A DNA stretch of 64,000 nt from VXMO01 sp965205915 (GCA_965205915.1 OZ242191.1:1922001-1986000), one strand, 5' to 3'; shown: positions 46,252-55,528, counted from the stretch's first letter. Notes: generated by a model not told the origin, from the letters alone. Numbers and translations are program-made.

Positions 46252-46662
46252 ATGGCCATGATGCAAGATAGAAACCTTATTCTGGATCTATGGGTTAGGA
46301 TCAGGAACCAATTGATACTGACTTCAGAAGATAAGGCAACTGCCGGATACATTAGTGCGGTTGTCAATCAGGAAGGAACCATCTCGTTGCGAGTCAAAAG
46401 ACAGGGTCAAGGGCGGGATCTTTCCTTGCTAACCGTCACCGGTAACCGCCGCATAATTGTTCCGAACCGCACAAGAATGAACAATTGCCTGCCCCATAGC
46501 GTCGAAGCCTGCGCGGCGTATTTGAGCTTCCTCCAAAGTTTGAGCTATGACGTGGACTGCGGGGGACAAAATGCCAAGACTGACCACAAAGACGACGTGA
46601 TTCTCCAAGAGCTTGGCGCACGAGTGGATGAGCTCGCGACGATCTTTTTGAGACTCGCGTAA
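46252..46662 (+). CDS. Hypothetical protein
   Basis: A 136-residue protein I do not recognise. It begins MAMMQDRNLILDLWVRIRNQ, has a beta-like part (YISAVVNQEGTISLRVKRQG, LSLLTVTGNRRIIV), then a helix (VEACAAYLSFLQSLSYDV) and a charged end HKDDVILQELGARVDELATI. GGGGGG stands upstream of the start. Its third-codon-position use is less GC-rich than the core genes, which hints at recent arrival. Confidence 0.55.
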   Translation: MAMMQDRNLILDLWVRIRNQLILTSEDKATAGYISAVVNQEGTISLRVKRQGQGRDLSLLTVTGNRRIIVPNRTRMNNCLPHSVEACAAYLSFLQSLSYDVDCGGQNAKTDHKDDVILQELGARVDELATIFLRLA

Positions 46663-46700
46663 GAGACGTCCTAATAACGATTGTTTGGCAAAGCAGGCGA

Positions 46701-47507
46701 GTGACTCTGGCTCACCCAATGCCCCGCTCCCTAAAACTCTTCACCCTATTCGGCACGCCGGTGCGGGTCAATTACACGTGGCCGATTGCGCCGATCTTCA
46801 TTACCATCGCCCTCGGCGCGTGGCTTTCAGAAGATGAAGCCTCCGCGCAACAGATCGCCTTAACCTATGGATTCGCGGCCTTCACCGCCCTCTGTCTCAC
46901 TGCCTCCGTCCTAATACATGAATTCGCCCACATCCTTGTTGCCCGCCGACTTGGCATTGGCGCGACAGGCATCACACTCTTTGCGCTAGGTGGCGTCTCC
47001 CACCTGGACGATGAAGAATCAGGCCCATCGAGAGACCTGGCCATCTCCATTGCGGGTCCAATTGCGAGCATTGCCCTCGGTGCAGCCTGCTACCTCTTCT
47101 CTATCCTCCTAACCGCCCCGTTCGCGGTCGCCTGCCAAGACACCTTCGCCCAATCGGCTGCATGTGCAGCGGGACCCTCACTGCTCGGCTCGCCTTTCTA
47201 TTACCTCGCCATCGCCAACATAATCATCGGCCTATTCAACCTCCTACCCCTCTTCCCCCTCGACGGCGGCCGAGTCCTCAGCGCCATCCTCTGGGCGATT
47301 ACGAAAGACAGGGCACGTGGCATTCGAGTAGCCGCCCTAATCGGCCAACTAGGCGCAGCCGCCATAATCGCCTACGGAGCCTACAACCTCTTCTTCGGCG
47401 AACTACTCGTCAGCATCTGGCTAATAGCCATCGGAGTCTTCCTAATGGAAGCCGCCATCGCCAGCGCCCCTACAAAAGAATCCCCTCTCCCCGAGGGAAA
47501 GGGCTAG
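46701..47507 (+). CDS. Site-2 protease family zinc metalloprotease (M50)
   Basis: A 268-residue polytopic protease of the SpoIVFB-like group. Zinc motif HEFAH in SVLIHEFAHILVARR, then ISIAGPIASIALGA, and the second Asp in LFPLDGGRVLSAILW. About six membrane segments; no PDZ or CBS domain. The last nine codons (ESPLPEGKG) and the stop come from a family B repeat that starts at about 47478. The GTG start at 46701 and ATG at 46719 are both possible. Regulated intramembrane proteolysis is the family role; substrate unknown. Confidence 0.9.
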   Translation: MTLAHPMPRSLKLFTLFGTPVRVNYTWPIAPIFITIALGAWLSEDEASAQQIALTYGFAAFTALCLTASVLIHEFAHILVARRLGIGATGITLFALGGVSHLDDEESGPSRDLAISIAGPIASIALGAACYLFSILLTAPFAVACQDTFAQSAACAAGPSLLGSPFYYLAIANIIIGLFNLLPLFPLDGGRVLSAILWAITKDRARGIRVAALIGQLGAAAIIAYGAYNLFFGELLVSIWLIAIGVFLMEAAIASAPTKESPLPEGKG

Positions 47508-47555
47508 GGAAGAGAATCCCCTCTCCCTCAGGGAGAGGGCTAGGGTGAGGGGGAA
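47478..47555 (+). repeat. Repeat family B: head plus full unit, overlapping the S2P end
   Basis: A head GAATCCCCTCTCCCCGAGGG-type then a full unit CCCCTCTCCCTCAGGGAGAG with GGCTAGGGTGAGGGG. Its first 30 bp lie inside the S2P reading frame and provide the stop codon. Confidence 0.85.
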
Positions 47556-47574
47556 ATGTGCCGCTGCGCCAGCC

Positions 47575-47640
47575 AATCCGTCCCTCCGCCCGTCAATCCC
47601 GCCCCCCGTCCGTCATTCTGGCCGATAGGCCAGAATCTGA
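47575..47640 (+). repeat. Repeat family A: heads plus full unit
   Basis: CCGTCAATCCC heads, then ATTCTGGCCGATAGGCCAGAAT as a full hairpin variant. 47508-47701 holds only repeats of families A and B. Confidence 0.7.
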
Positions 47641-47701
47641 TGCGTATTGTGCAAGTCACACACCCCGCCTTATGACCGATGAGTCCGCCCTTATGTAGCG
47701 G

Positions 47702-47926
47702 CTACCGAGTCGCCGCCGGGGCCGAAGTCGTCGCGAGCGCGTCCAACAGTCCAGCCGAAACACGCGAAATCTCCTCAACAGCCAGATCAAACGCCACCCG
47801 ATTGCGCTGTGAAGGCGCCCGATAACCGCTGATCTTCCGAACAAACTGCAGCGCCGCCTCCCGAATCTCATCCTCAGAAGCCGCCGGCCCATCACCAACC
47901 CGCAAACGCCTAATGCTCCGGCACAT
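47702..47926 (-). CDS. DUF2277 family protein
   Basis: A 74-residue protein: MCRSIRRLRVGDGPAASEDE, IREAALQFVRKISGYRAPSQ, NRVAFDLAVEEISRVSAGLL. This matches the DUF2277 pattern of MCRxIxxL, DEIxAAALQYVRKVSG, PSQxNxxAF, AVxEIxxxxxxLL. Function unknown. GGAGG lies 7 nt before the ATG at 47926. Confidence 0.88.
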   Translation of the reverse strand: MCRSIRRLRVGDGPAASEDEIREAALQFVRKISGYRAPSQRNRVAFDLAVEEISRVSAGLLDALATTSAPAATR

Positions 47927-47938
47927 CACCCAACCTCC

Positions 47939-48178
47939 TCAAGACGTAACAACATCCAAATGCCGACCAACATGGCCGATGACCCATACCTTCTCGCTTT
48001 CGCACCATGCCATGTGGATGCGGAGAATGTCTTTGGGATCCCGATTCCCACCGCCTCCCAAGGCGATGTGTTCCTCCATATCGAGGTTCTCATTGCATCT
48101 GTCGTCCCGATAAATGCGTGGATGTTTCTTGTTTGTCGTCTCACTCCCTGATTGCCCGTGTCCACGATGCACCGGCAT
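47939..48178 (-). CDS. Possible small protein, doubtful
   Basis: A 79-codon frame with a protein-like end (ILRIHMAWCESEKVWVIGHV) but an uneven start. Two other frames overlap it, and it lies directly upstream of the DUF2277 gene. I cannot assign it; it may be a fragment of a larger gene or chance. 48179-48413 shows only a family A repeat. Confidence 0.3.
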   Translation of the reverse strand: MPVHRGHGQSGSETTNKKHPRIYRDDRCNENLDMEEHIALGGGGNRDPKDILRIHMAWCESEKVWVIGHVGRHLDVVTS

Positions 48179-48359
48179 CTACCCTGACGACGCGTTGTAG
48201 AAGACTATGAGGGCACCACGCTCTGACGCCTACCTTACGCGCGGCGTCCGATACAGATGGGTATAAGCTTCTGTCCTAAGGACCACCGCTACCACGGGCC
48301 GACTCCAAAAACACGAAGGGATGGTTCGCGAACCACCCCGTTTCCCTCAATGCGCCAAC

Positions 48360-48388
48360 CCTCCGTCATTCCCGCGAAAGCGGGAATC
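48360..48388 (+). repeat. Single full family A unit
   Basis: CCTCCGTCATTCCCGCGAAA followed by the second arm GCGGGAATC; a solitary complete hairpin with no truncated heads. Confidence 0.75.
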
Positions 48389-48413
48389 TTGATCGAGGTC
48401 TGTGAGAGTGCAA

Positions 48414-49577
48414 TCAGAAGGGCAGGTCGTCTCCGTCAGCAGTGGGCCTATGTGTGCTTGGCGAGACCTCGGTGATCGTGAGCGTGCCGGGTGGGGAGGG
48501 ATCAGGATTTATGATTCGCTCGATCTTGTTTCGCGGCCTGCCGTCTGGCCATGTGTCCCTGACGACGTCGCACAATACATCCTTGCTATCCAGCCTTGAA
48601 TTCAATCGATCCAGAATCTCGTTCATGGCCTGCTCATTCCCAACTGCCTCGGTTAGCCCGGCCTTGTCTATATCGAATTCCGTCATCAATAGAGCAAGTT
48701 TACTGAGAGCCGGACTGAACCCAATCGGATACCAGTCCGGCACGATTAGCCCAGTGTTCTTGTGAGCGAAGTCGATAACGAACTGCGGATTGCCATTGGA
48801 ACTTATGTTGTGTTGAATAAGCGTGACAATGAACGCATACGTTCCGTTTACGAGAAAGCCATCGCCGTCCAAGTCAGTATCTTCGCTCTCCTGTGAGCTG
48901 GCGGCTTCCTCGGGATCAGGTGGTTCCACCGCGGTCTCCAGTGTGTTTTCGGCAGATGATATTTCTTCGCTTTCCTCACTGACCGCTTGAAAGACTTCTT
49001 CAACATTCCCATCTGTTCTTAGCTCTCCCGAAATGTCATCAGGAATGAAATCCTTTCCGGGATCCGTTAAGATGACGGCGCCATTTTCCATCTGTTCCGA
49101 GATCTTTTCTACCTCGCCTTGCTCTGAGTGTTGTCCTGCTGTCTGGAGTGCCCAAACCATGTCCTCCAACACCCGCTGGCACCCTTCCTTAGTCATGGCC
49201 TCGGAATCGTAAGTCGCATCATTCCTGTCGTCGCGCAAGTTGTACAAAATATCTCGAAAGCGCCTATCCCTGTCACCGCGCAAGAACCCCGAAAACGATT
49301 TTCCAAAATCCCGATTAACGATTTGAGGAAACGCACCCGGACCGAAGGATTTTTCGAGTGGTCTGCCGTCATTCAGATTCTTGGTGAAATAGTGGCCATT
49401 CTTGCCCTCGCCCAAGAGATAACCGATAGCGTCTGCTACCTTCTCGTCATCGCCGTAAGCCCGCTTCATGTGCCTTACGATGAACTGACTGATGCCTCTT
49501 GCATAAGGCGTCAACGCGATCTTGATTACGTTGTTGTAGTAGCCGCTATCGCCTGCTTCTGTCATCGTCTCCCCCAT
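48414..49577 (-). CDS. Putative HEPN-like protein with acidic middle and SSB-like C-terminal tip
   Basis: About 387 residues. The first about 150 are helical (PYARGISQFIVRHMKRAYGD, SFSGFLRGDRDRRFRDILYN, LRDDRNDATYDSEAMTKEGC, LEDMVWALQTAG) and resemble Swt1-type HEPN domains, where an RNxxxH motif is catalytic; here the sequence is RNDAT, with Thr in place of His. A long Glu/Ser-rich linker follows, then a beta-like domain (NGTYAFIVTLIQHNISSN). The protein ends TADGDDLPF, like the acidic SSB C-terminal peptide. I do not know the family; an SSB-tip mimic or a phage or defence protein are both possible. ATGs at 49577 and 49565 compete. Confidence 0.5.
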   Translation of the reverse strand: MGETMTEAGDSGYYNNVIKIALTPYARGISQFIVRHMKRAYGDDEKVADAIGYLLGEGKNGHYFTKNLNDGRPLEKSFGPGAFPQIVNRDFGKSFSGFLRGDRDRRFRDILYNLRDDRNDATYDSEAMTKEGCQRVLEDMVWALQTAGQHSEQGEVEKISEQMENGAVILTDPGKDFIPDDISGELRTDGNVEEVFQAVSEESEEISSAENTLETAVEPPDPEEAASSQESEDTDLDGDGFLVNGTYAFIVTLIQHNISSNGNPQFVIDFAHKNTGLIVPDWYPIGFSPALSKLALLMTEFDIDKAGLTEAVGNEQAMNEILDRLNSRLDSKDVLCDVVRDTWPDGRPRNKIERIINPDPSPPGTLTITEVSPSTHRPTADGDDLPF

Positions 49578-49669
49578 GAGATTTGACACAACCTATTTAT
49601 TGTCGCATTAGATGTCAATGGCGCATTCAGGCGGCACGTTCTTGCGCCACCCTCTGCTATCCTTTCCCT

Positions 49670-50170
49670 ATGACAGCCACAGCCACACCCACCAACCCAA
49701 ATAACGATGCCGCCCGCCAGCAAGCCCGCGACATCCTCAACGGCTACGTCGGCCACAAGGGCGCGCTCCTCATGGCGCTGCTCGATGTTCAGTACCGGCT
49801 CAACTACATCCCCGAAACCACCGTCGATGACGCCGCCGAAATCCTCGGCTACTCACAGCCCGAAGTCTGGGGCGTCCTCTCCTTTTATTCCGACTTCTCT
49901 GTGGGGCAGGGCAGCGACCACTTCATCGACGTCTGTATCGATGCCCCCTGCCACGTCACCGGCGCGCGCTCCATCGAACGCGCCATCCGTGAAGCCGTCG
50001 CGGCGGGCGGCAACGGCGATGTTGAAGTCCGCACAATATCCTGCCCACGACTCTGCAACCAGGCCCCCGTCGTCGCCTATGATCAGGAATGGCGCGGCCA
50101 ACTCACACCGCACAGCGCGGCGGAACTCGCAACCAATCTGAACTCCCCTCTCCCCGCGAGAGAGGGTTAG
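49670..50170 (+). CDS. nuoE: NuoE-like [2Fe-2S] subunit (complex I / formate dehydrogenase type)
   Basis: A 166-residue thioredoxin-like ferredoxin. Cluster cysteines: CIDAPC and CPRLC (C-x4-C and C-x3-C), with the rest following FYSDFSVGQGSDHFIDVC. Similar to NuoE/HoxE/FdsG. ATG at 49670 follows a short leader; the frame upstream is unsupported. Its last nine codons (NSPLPAREG) are encoded by a family B repeat. Together with nuoF 13 bp on it forms a NAD-reducing diaphorase module, but no other subunits of complex I, a hydrogenase or a formate dehydrogenase are nearby. Confidence 0.85.
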   Translation: MTATATPTNPNNDAARQQARDILNGYVGHKGALLMALLDVQYRLNYIPETTVDDAAEILGYSQPEVWGVLSFYSDFSVGQGSDHFIDVCIDAPCHVTGARSIERAIREAVAAGGNGDVEVRTISCPRLCNQAPVVAYDQEWRGQLTPHSAAELATNLNSPLPAREG

Positions 50171-50181
50171 GGTGAGGGGTC
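50140..50181 (+). repeat. Single full family B unit spanning nuoE end and nuoF ribosome site
   Basis: CTCCCCTCTCCCCGCGAGAG then GGGTTAGGGTGAGGGG. It supplies the end of nuoE, its stop TAG, and the GAGGGG that stands before the nuoF ATG at 50184. Confidence 0.8.
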
Positions 50182-50183
50182 AA

Positions 50184-51902
50184 ATGACATCTGACATCTA
50201 CAACGCGCTCAAACAGGAAGCCGACGCCGCGTGGGCTGAGTGGGACAATCCCGAAGTCGCCCGCATCAGCATTGGCATCTCCGCCGCCGCCCTGACCGTC
50301 GGCGCGGGCGAGACCCTTGAGGCCGTCCGCCGCACTATCGATGAGCTTGGTATTCAGGCTCGAATCCTTGAAGTCGGCGATATCGGCTTCTCGTGGGCCG
50401 ACCCCGTCGTCCACATCGCCCCGCCAAACATGCCCCGCATCACATACGGCAACATCGACGCCGAAACCGCCCCCCAACTCCTTCGCGATGTTCTGGTCGA
50501 CGGCAACCTGAGGCCCGATCTCGCGCTCGGCGTCCACGGCGACACCCCCATCCCCGGCGTCGATATCCCCCTCCTTAAAGACCAACCCTGGATGCGCGAC
50601 CAACTCCGCCTGATCATGGCCAATTTCGGCTACATCGAGCCCGGCAACCTGATGCACTACGTCGCCAACGGCGGCCTTGCCTCACTCGACACGGCGCTGC
50701 ACGAAATGACGCGGCAGGACGTTATAGATGTCGTCCGCAACTCCGGCCTGCGCGGCCGTGGCGGCGCGCTGTTCCCGGCCGGCGTCAAGTGGAGCTTCAT
50801 GGGCCCGCCCGGCCCCGGCGACCGCTACTTGGCCATCAACGGCGAGGAGGGCGACCCCGGCGCGTTCACGGACGCCGCCATCGTCGAAAATGACCCCCAT
50901 CGCCTGCTTGAGGGCATCCTCATCGCCTCCTACGCCATGGGCGCGAACAAGAGCTATATCCACATCCGCGCCGAATACCGCCTGCCGCTTGAGCGACTCC
51001 GCCGCGCCCTCCATGAGATGGAAGAGAGGGGCCTCGTCGGCCATAACATCATGGGCACGGATTTCTCCCACGAGATCGAGATCGAGGCCACCGGCCACGC
51101 CTACATATGCGGCGAGGAAACCGCGCTGATGGAGTCCGTTGAGGGACACCGCGGCGCGCCGCGTCCGCGCCCCCCGTTCCCGGCCGCCTATGGCATCTTT
51201 GGACGACCCACCACCATCAACAACGTCAAGACAATCGCCTACGTGCCCACCATTCTTGAGATGGGCGCGGAAGCATTCGCCGCCATCGGCGCCGCGAACG
51301 CCTCCGGCACCGCGATGCTCTCCCTCTCCGGCCACGTCAACAAACCTGGAATTGCAGAAATCCCCGTTGGAATTAACCTCGCCGGCACAATTGAAAACGT
51401 CGCGGGCGGCATCCGGGGCGGCAGGGCGGTCAAGGCGCTCCAATGTGGCGGCCCGCTTGGCGGCATCATGCCCGCCGACGAAATGGACATGCCCGCCGAG
51501 TTCCAGGCCATGACCGCCAAGGGCAGCCCGCTCGGCTCCGGCGGCATCCTTATCCTCGATGAGGACACCTGCATCGTCGATCTCGTCAAGAACATCGCCG
51601 AGTTCATCGACGCCGAGTCATGCGGCAAATGCTTCCCATGCCGCAAGGGCGCGACGCATATATCCCGCGTCCTCGCCACCATCACCGAGGGATACGGGCA
51701 GGAAGGCGACATCGCCAAGCTGCAGAACATCGGCACATCGATGGTCGCCGGCTCCCTCTGCGGCCTCGGCCAACTCGCCCCCGGCGTCCTCAACAATGCC
51801 GTCCGCTACTTCCGTGACGAATTCGAAGAACACATCAACAACAAACACTGCCAAACCAACAAATGCCCCGCCCTAACCCGCCAGGAGCAATCCGTTGCCT
51901 AA
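50184..51902 (+). CDS. nuoF: NuoF-like NADH-binding diaphorase subunit
   Basis: About 572 residues. N-terminal part (about 1-120) is a thioredoxin-like ferredoxin domain that has lost all its cluster cysteines (IGISAAALTVGAGETLEAV; EVGDIGFSWADPVV, where VGCxGxCxxEP is normal). Then FMN/NADH domain GLRGRGGALFPAGVKW and NGEEGDPGAF, the SLBB region, and the C-terminal 4Fe-4S cluster ESCGKCFPCRKG with the last Cys in GSLCGLGQ. The first start GTG 50172 lies in the repeat; ATG 50184 is preferred. Paired with nuoE. Confidence 0.88.
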   Translation: MTSDIYNALKQEADAAWAEWDNPEVARISIGISAAALTVGAGETLEAVRRTIDELGIQARILEVGDIGFSWADPVVHIAPPNMPRITYGNIDAETAPQLLRDVLVDGNLRPDLALGVHGDTPIPGVDIPLLKDQPWMRDQLRLIMANFGYIEPGNLMHYVANGGLASLDTALHEMTRQDVIDVVRNSGLRGRGGALFPAGVKWSFMGPPGPGDRYLAINGEEGDPGAFTDAAIVENDPHRLLEGILIASYAMGANKSYIHIRAEYRLPLERLRRALHEMEERGLVGHNIMGTDFSHEIEIEATGHAYICGEETALMESVEGHRGAPRPRPPFPAAYGIFGRPTTINNVKTIAYVPTILEMGAEAFAAIGAANASGTAMLSLSGHVNKPGIAEIPVGINLAGTIENVAGGIRGGRAVKALQCGGPLGGIMPADEMDMPAEFQAMTAKGSPLGSGGILILDEDTCIVDLVKNIAEFIDAESCGKCFPCRKGATHISRVLATITEGYGQEGDIAKLQNIGTSMVAGSLCGLGQLAPGVLNNAVRYFRDEFEEHINNKHCQTNKCPALTRQEQSVA

Positions 51903-51909
51903 CCCACAG

Positions 51910-51962
51910 CCCCCGTCATTCCGTCCCCCGCCCGTCATTCTGGCCGTCCGGCCAGAATCTGG
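51910..51962 (+). repeat. Repeat family A: head plus full unit
   Basis: CCCGTCATTCCGTCCCC head, then a full unit with arms ATTCTGGCC/GGCCAGAAT. Starts 8 bp after the nuoF stop. Confidence 0.8.
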
Positions 51963-51998
51963 CGCACATTGCCACACCAAGACAGGTAACGCCAACCC

Positions 51999-52946
51999 AT
52001 GACCACCAAAGTAATCCTGGACATGGACGTAGGCATCGACGATGCCCTCGCCATCCTCCTTGCGCTCCGTTCTCCGGAACTGGAAATCCTGGGCATAACA
52101 GCCGTCGCCGGAAACGCCCCGCTCGAAATGACCGCCAACAACACCTTGCGAGTGCTCGAGGCAGGCGGACGGACCGAAATCCCCGTTGCGCGTGGCGCAG
52201 CCAAGCCACTCACCCGCGAGCCTGAAGCGGCCACCCACGTCCATGGAAACGATGGCCTCGGCGGTGCCCCCGTCCCACAACCAACCCACATGACCTTTGA
52301 TGAGCGCCCCGCCGTCCAATTCATCTCTGACGTCGTCATGGCGCACAACCCGGGCGAAATAACCCTGATCCCCACCGGCCCAATGACCAACGTCGCCCAC
52401 CTGATGCGAGAAGCGCCGGACGCCTTTGCGCGCCTCAACAGCGTGGTTCTCATGGGCGGCGCGTTCGCCCTCACCCCATACGGATTCGGCAACGTCACGT
52501 CCGTCTCCGAGTTCAATATTTGGGCCGACCCCGAGGCCGCCGCCGAGCTGTTCGCATCGGACATCGGCATCACCGCAGTCGGCCTCGACGTAACCACAGA
52601 CCCCACAAGCTCGATCAACCCGGAGCGACACAAGACCCTCAGCGGCAGCAGCGACAAGTACGCGCAGACCGCCGCGCTCATCACCGCGCAGGCGCTGGAA
52701 CGATACGGCGTCGTCAATATCCACGACGCGCAGGCCGTTGCCTACGTCATCGATCCAACCCTCATGGAGACGCAATCCTTTCCCGTTAAGATCGTCACGC
52801 AGGATGGCTCGGTTCGCGGCCAGACAATCGCGGACAGGCGTCCAGGCCGCGCCTCGCCCGATGCGAAACACGTCGACGTTGCCACCGCCGTCGATGGCCC
52901 ACGTTTCCTTGAACTCGTATTTGGCCGATTGACCCAGGAAGCGTGA
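51999..52946 (+). CDS. Nucleoside hydrolase (inosine-uridine preferring type)
   Basis: A 315-residue calcium-dependent N-ribohydrolase: KVILDMDVGIDDALAILLAL with the DxDxGxDD motif, ITAVAGNAPLEMTANNTL, LIPTGPMTNVAHLM, GAFALTPYGFGNVTSVSEFN and NIWADPEAA. Its stop overlaps the GTG of the next gene (GTGA), so it is translationally coupled to the PfkB kinase. Together they would free a base and phosphorylate ribose or another sugar. Confidence 0.92.
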   Translation: MTTKVILDMDVGIDDALAILLALRSPELEILGITAVAGNAPLEMTANNTLRVLEAGGRTEIPVARGAAKPLTREPEAATHVHGNDGLGGAPVPQPTHMTFDERPAVQFISDVVMAHNPGEITLIPTGPMTNVAHLMREAPDAFARLNSVVLMGGAFALTPYGFGNVTSVSEFNIWADPEAAAELFASDIGITAVGLDVTTDPTSSINPERHKTLSGSSDKYAQTAALITAQALERYGVVNIHDAQAVAYVIDPTLMETQSFPVKIVTQDGSVRGQTIADRRPGRASPDAKHVDVATAVDGPRFLELVFGRLTQEA

Positions 52947-53938
52947 CCACTACTTCCACGCCCCTCGTCGTCGCGATTGGGGCAATCAACTGGGACGTGA
53001 CCCTGTTCGTGGAATCATTGCCTGCTCCGGGGCAAGAGGTCACCGTTTCAGAGGTCGCCCGCGTCCCCGGCGGCACCGCCGCCAACGTCGCCGTCGCCGC
53101 CGCCCGCCTGCTTGAACCCAATAACGTGGCATTCATCGGCGCGCTCGGCGACGATGCCATCGGCGTTGGACAGCGCGCCATCCTGCAATCGGAAGGAGTG
53201 GCAACCGACGGCATCAGCACAATCCCCGACGCCGACTCCGGTCAAGCGTTCATCCTTGTCGATGCGAACGGTCAGAACGTCATCGCCAGCGCGCTCGGAG
53301 CGAACGCTCTCCTTAATGCAGACCACATCAGACAACCCGCCGTCCGCAACATGCTTGTCGCCGCCCGCAACTGCTCCATCACGGACCCGCCCCTCCCCGT
53401 CATTGAGGAAATCCTGTATATCACAACCGCCACCAACTGCCGCGTCTCTTGGGACCCCGGCATACTCGCCGCCGCCGACCCCGCCATCGTTCTCCCCCTT
53501 GCCCGCCGCGTCGACACCCTCCTTCTCAACGAGGAAGAGACCACCTCGCTCCTCGACGAAGCCGATCCCCGGGCCATGGCGGAGCGACTCCACGCCGACG
53601 GCTGGCGCAACCGCATAATCCTCAAGCGAGGCGGGCAGGGCGTTACCGTAATCGATCTCCGCAACGGTGAACTCATCGCAGTCCCGCCTCTCCCGCTGCG
53701 AAATCTCGGCATGACTCCCGTCAGCAGCGTTGGGGCAGGGGACGCCTTCCACGGCGCGCTAGCCGCCCTTGAAGCCCAGGGCCACTCGCTCACTGATGTC
53801 TTGCTCGGCGCAACCACCGCCGCCGGCATCAACGTTTCCCGCCCCGGCGCGCGTGACGCCCCAACCGGCCCTGAACTCGAAACAACCCTCAACTCATGGC
53901 GTGAAATGGGCGCAGTTCTGCAAAACACTATCCTGTAA
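52943..53938 (+). CDS. PfkB family carbohydrate kinase (ribokinase-like)
   Basis: A 331-residue kinase: AIGAINWDVTLFVESLPAPG, VPGGTAANVAVAAARLL (first PfkB pattern), ADSGQAFILVDANGQNVIAS, and GAGDAFHGALAALEAQG (second pattern with the catalytic Asp). The overlap with the nucleoside hydrolase suggests ribose released from nucleosides as substrate. Start is GTG at 52943. Confidence 0.88.
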   Translation: MTTTSTPLVVAIGAINWDVTLFVESLPAPGQEVTVSEVARVPGGTAANVAVAAARLLEPNNVAFIGALGDDAIGVGQRAILQSEGVATDGISTIPDADSGQAFILVDANGQNVIASALGANALLNADHIRQPAVRNMLVAARNCSITDPPLPVIEEILYITTATNCRVSWDPGILAAADPAIVLPLARRVDTLLLNEEETTSLLDEADPRAMAERLHADGWRNRIILKRGGQGVTVIDLRNGELIAVPPLPLRNLGMTPVSSVGAGDAFHGALAALEAQGHSLTDVLLGATTAAGINVSRPGARDAPTGPELETTLNSWREMGAVLQNTIL

Positions 53939-54028
53939 ATCAACGTATAGAAAAATGTGCCAATCGGTTATATTGGCAATAGAAAAAACAGGCGGGAGCC
54001 TCGCTTCTATTGGCAATTGGAGACCGAT

Positions 54029-55528
54029 GTGAACGCAATAATTGCGTCGAGAAACTATATACTTATTGGCTCAATAATATTAGCTGCCCTCCTTTTTGCC
54101 GCCTGTGAGCGTGTCCCGGACTCAACCACCGCCCCCAACGCGACACTCGAGCCGACTGCCGAATCAACGGCCACGCCACAACCAACACCTACTTCGACCC
54201 CGCGACCCACCTCAACGCCGCGACCCACCCCCACGCCTGTGCCCGATGATCCCCGAATCGAAAACCTCCCGTGGGTCGCGGACGGCATCACCGACTCTAT
54301 TGAGGATGACGTGCGTACCAACCTGTACGGCCTCGATACTCGGCCGGGCAACGCCAAGCCGGGATCCGGTGACGCCGAAGGTCAGCCGCTCTAGTGGAGC
54401 AAATTTATCCCGCGCCGAGACATTCTGGAGTCCGAACATAGAGTGATAAAAAGGATTGTCGAGGCATTCATGGACTTCTATCTTCAGGAAGAATCTGACT
54501 ATGCGTTTACCGTGCTGGAAATGCCCTTTATGGATGACATCGAACCCTTCGACAAGAAAGCCGTCGAAGCGCTGAATGAACTCCAATGGCACAGCGTGAC
54601 TCGCCTTGCCACCAATTTTAATCTCTTCTGGTACGTCGTGGAGCACGAAGCGCTTTCGGACGGCATCGAAGACGATGACGTTCTGAAAATCTCCGTCCTA
54701 GATGAATTCGCGGTAGGTGTCAGACGATCCGACCACGCGCAATTCGACGCGAGTGCCATTCTGGAGGGGCTGGATGATATCCTGCTTCCCGGCGCAAGTG
54801 AAATCGAAGAGGGATTCGTTCAACTCCCCAATGACCGCCGCGCCACAGTCAGGATTTTCAGGCCGAAGACAATCAGCCTGGCTCCCGGAACGATGTCCGA
54901 GATAATCGACCTACTGGAATACCATATCGCATTGCTTGACATCCCACTGGATGAAACCGATTACACTGTCGTCGCGATTGCCGGATGGGGCAATGCGCAT
55001 GCCAGGGGCGAGCCCTTGAGTGATGACCGGGCAGTCTATAGATCGGGCCAGACTAGACTGCAAGGAGACGCAGTGGCTGCAATTGGAGAACCCTTTGACC
55101 AAACGTGGCTAGGTGAAACTATTCGCAGATTCGTGATGTACTCCCACTGGAACGACGGCGACCCCCTGACTGGCCCTGAAAACATTTGGGAATACGGAAA
55201 TTGCACGCAATATAGGTCCATCCTCGAAGCATTGGAAGAAGATCAGCAGCGGGGCCGCAATTGTTACACAGACGCCGGTCCGCCGCTCATTTCGAAACTC
55301 CAAAATAACCTCCCGCGGGACGCATTTCGAGATGGAATCCGCGCCGTGTACGCCTCCGCCCGTGAAGACTCTTATCGCGGCTATATCTCGTGTCCCCGAG
55401 GCAGCCGAGGCATCTGCCAGCTCTGGCAAGGCTTCATAACGCAGGCCACTCCGGCCAATGCCGCCATCGCGGAGCCCATCATCAACAAGTGGTACTTTGG
55501 GTCGGAGCAAGGGTACGGACAGGGCTGA
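54029..55528 (+). pseudogene. Lipoprotein gene interrupted by an in-frame TAG
   Basis: GTG at 54029 starts a lipoprotein signal (IASRNYILIGSIILAALLFA-AC), a Thr/Pro linker, and PRIENLPWVADGITDSIEDD, ending at TAG 54392. The same frame then continues for 378 codons (SEHRVIKRIVEAFMDFYLQE, LEMPFMDDIEPFDKKAVEAL) with the same kind of pattern, to 55528. The PWVADGI then EMPF pattern belongs together in large Chloroflexota lipoproteins as I recall them. So one gene has a nonsense codon, or two genes exist; the first is likelier. Near its start is an inverted repeat GCCAAT/ATTGGC (53959-53977) overlapping a TATATT box. Confidence 0.6.
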
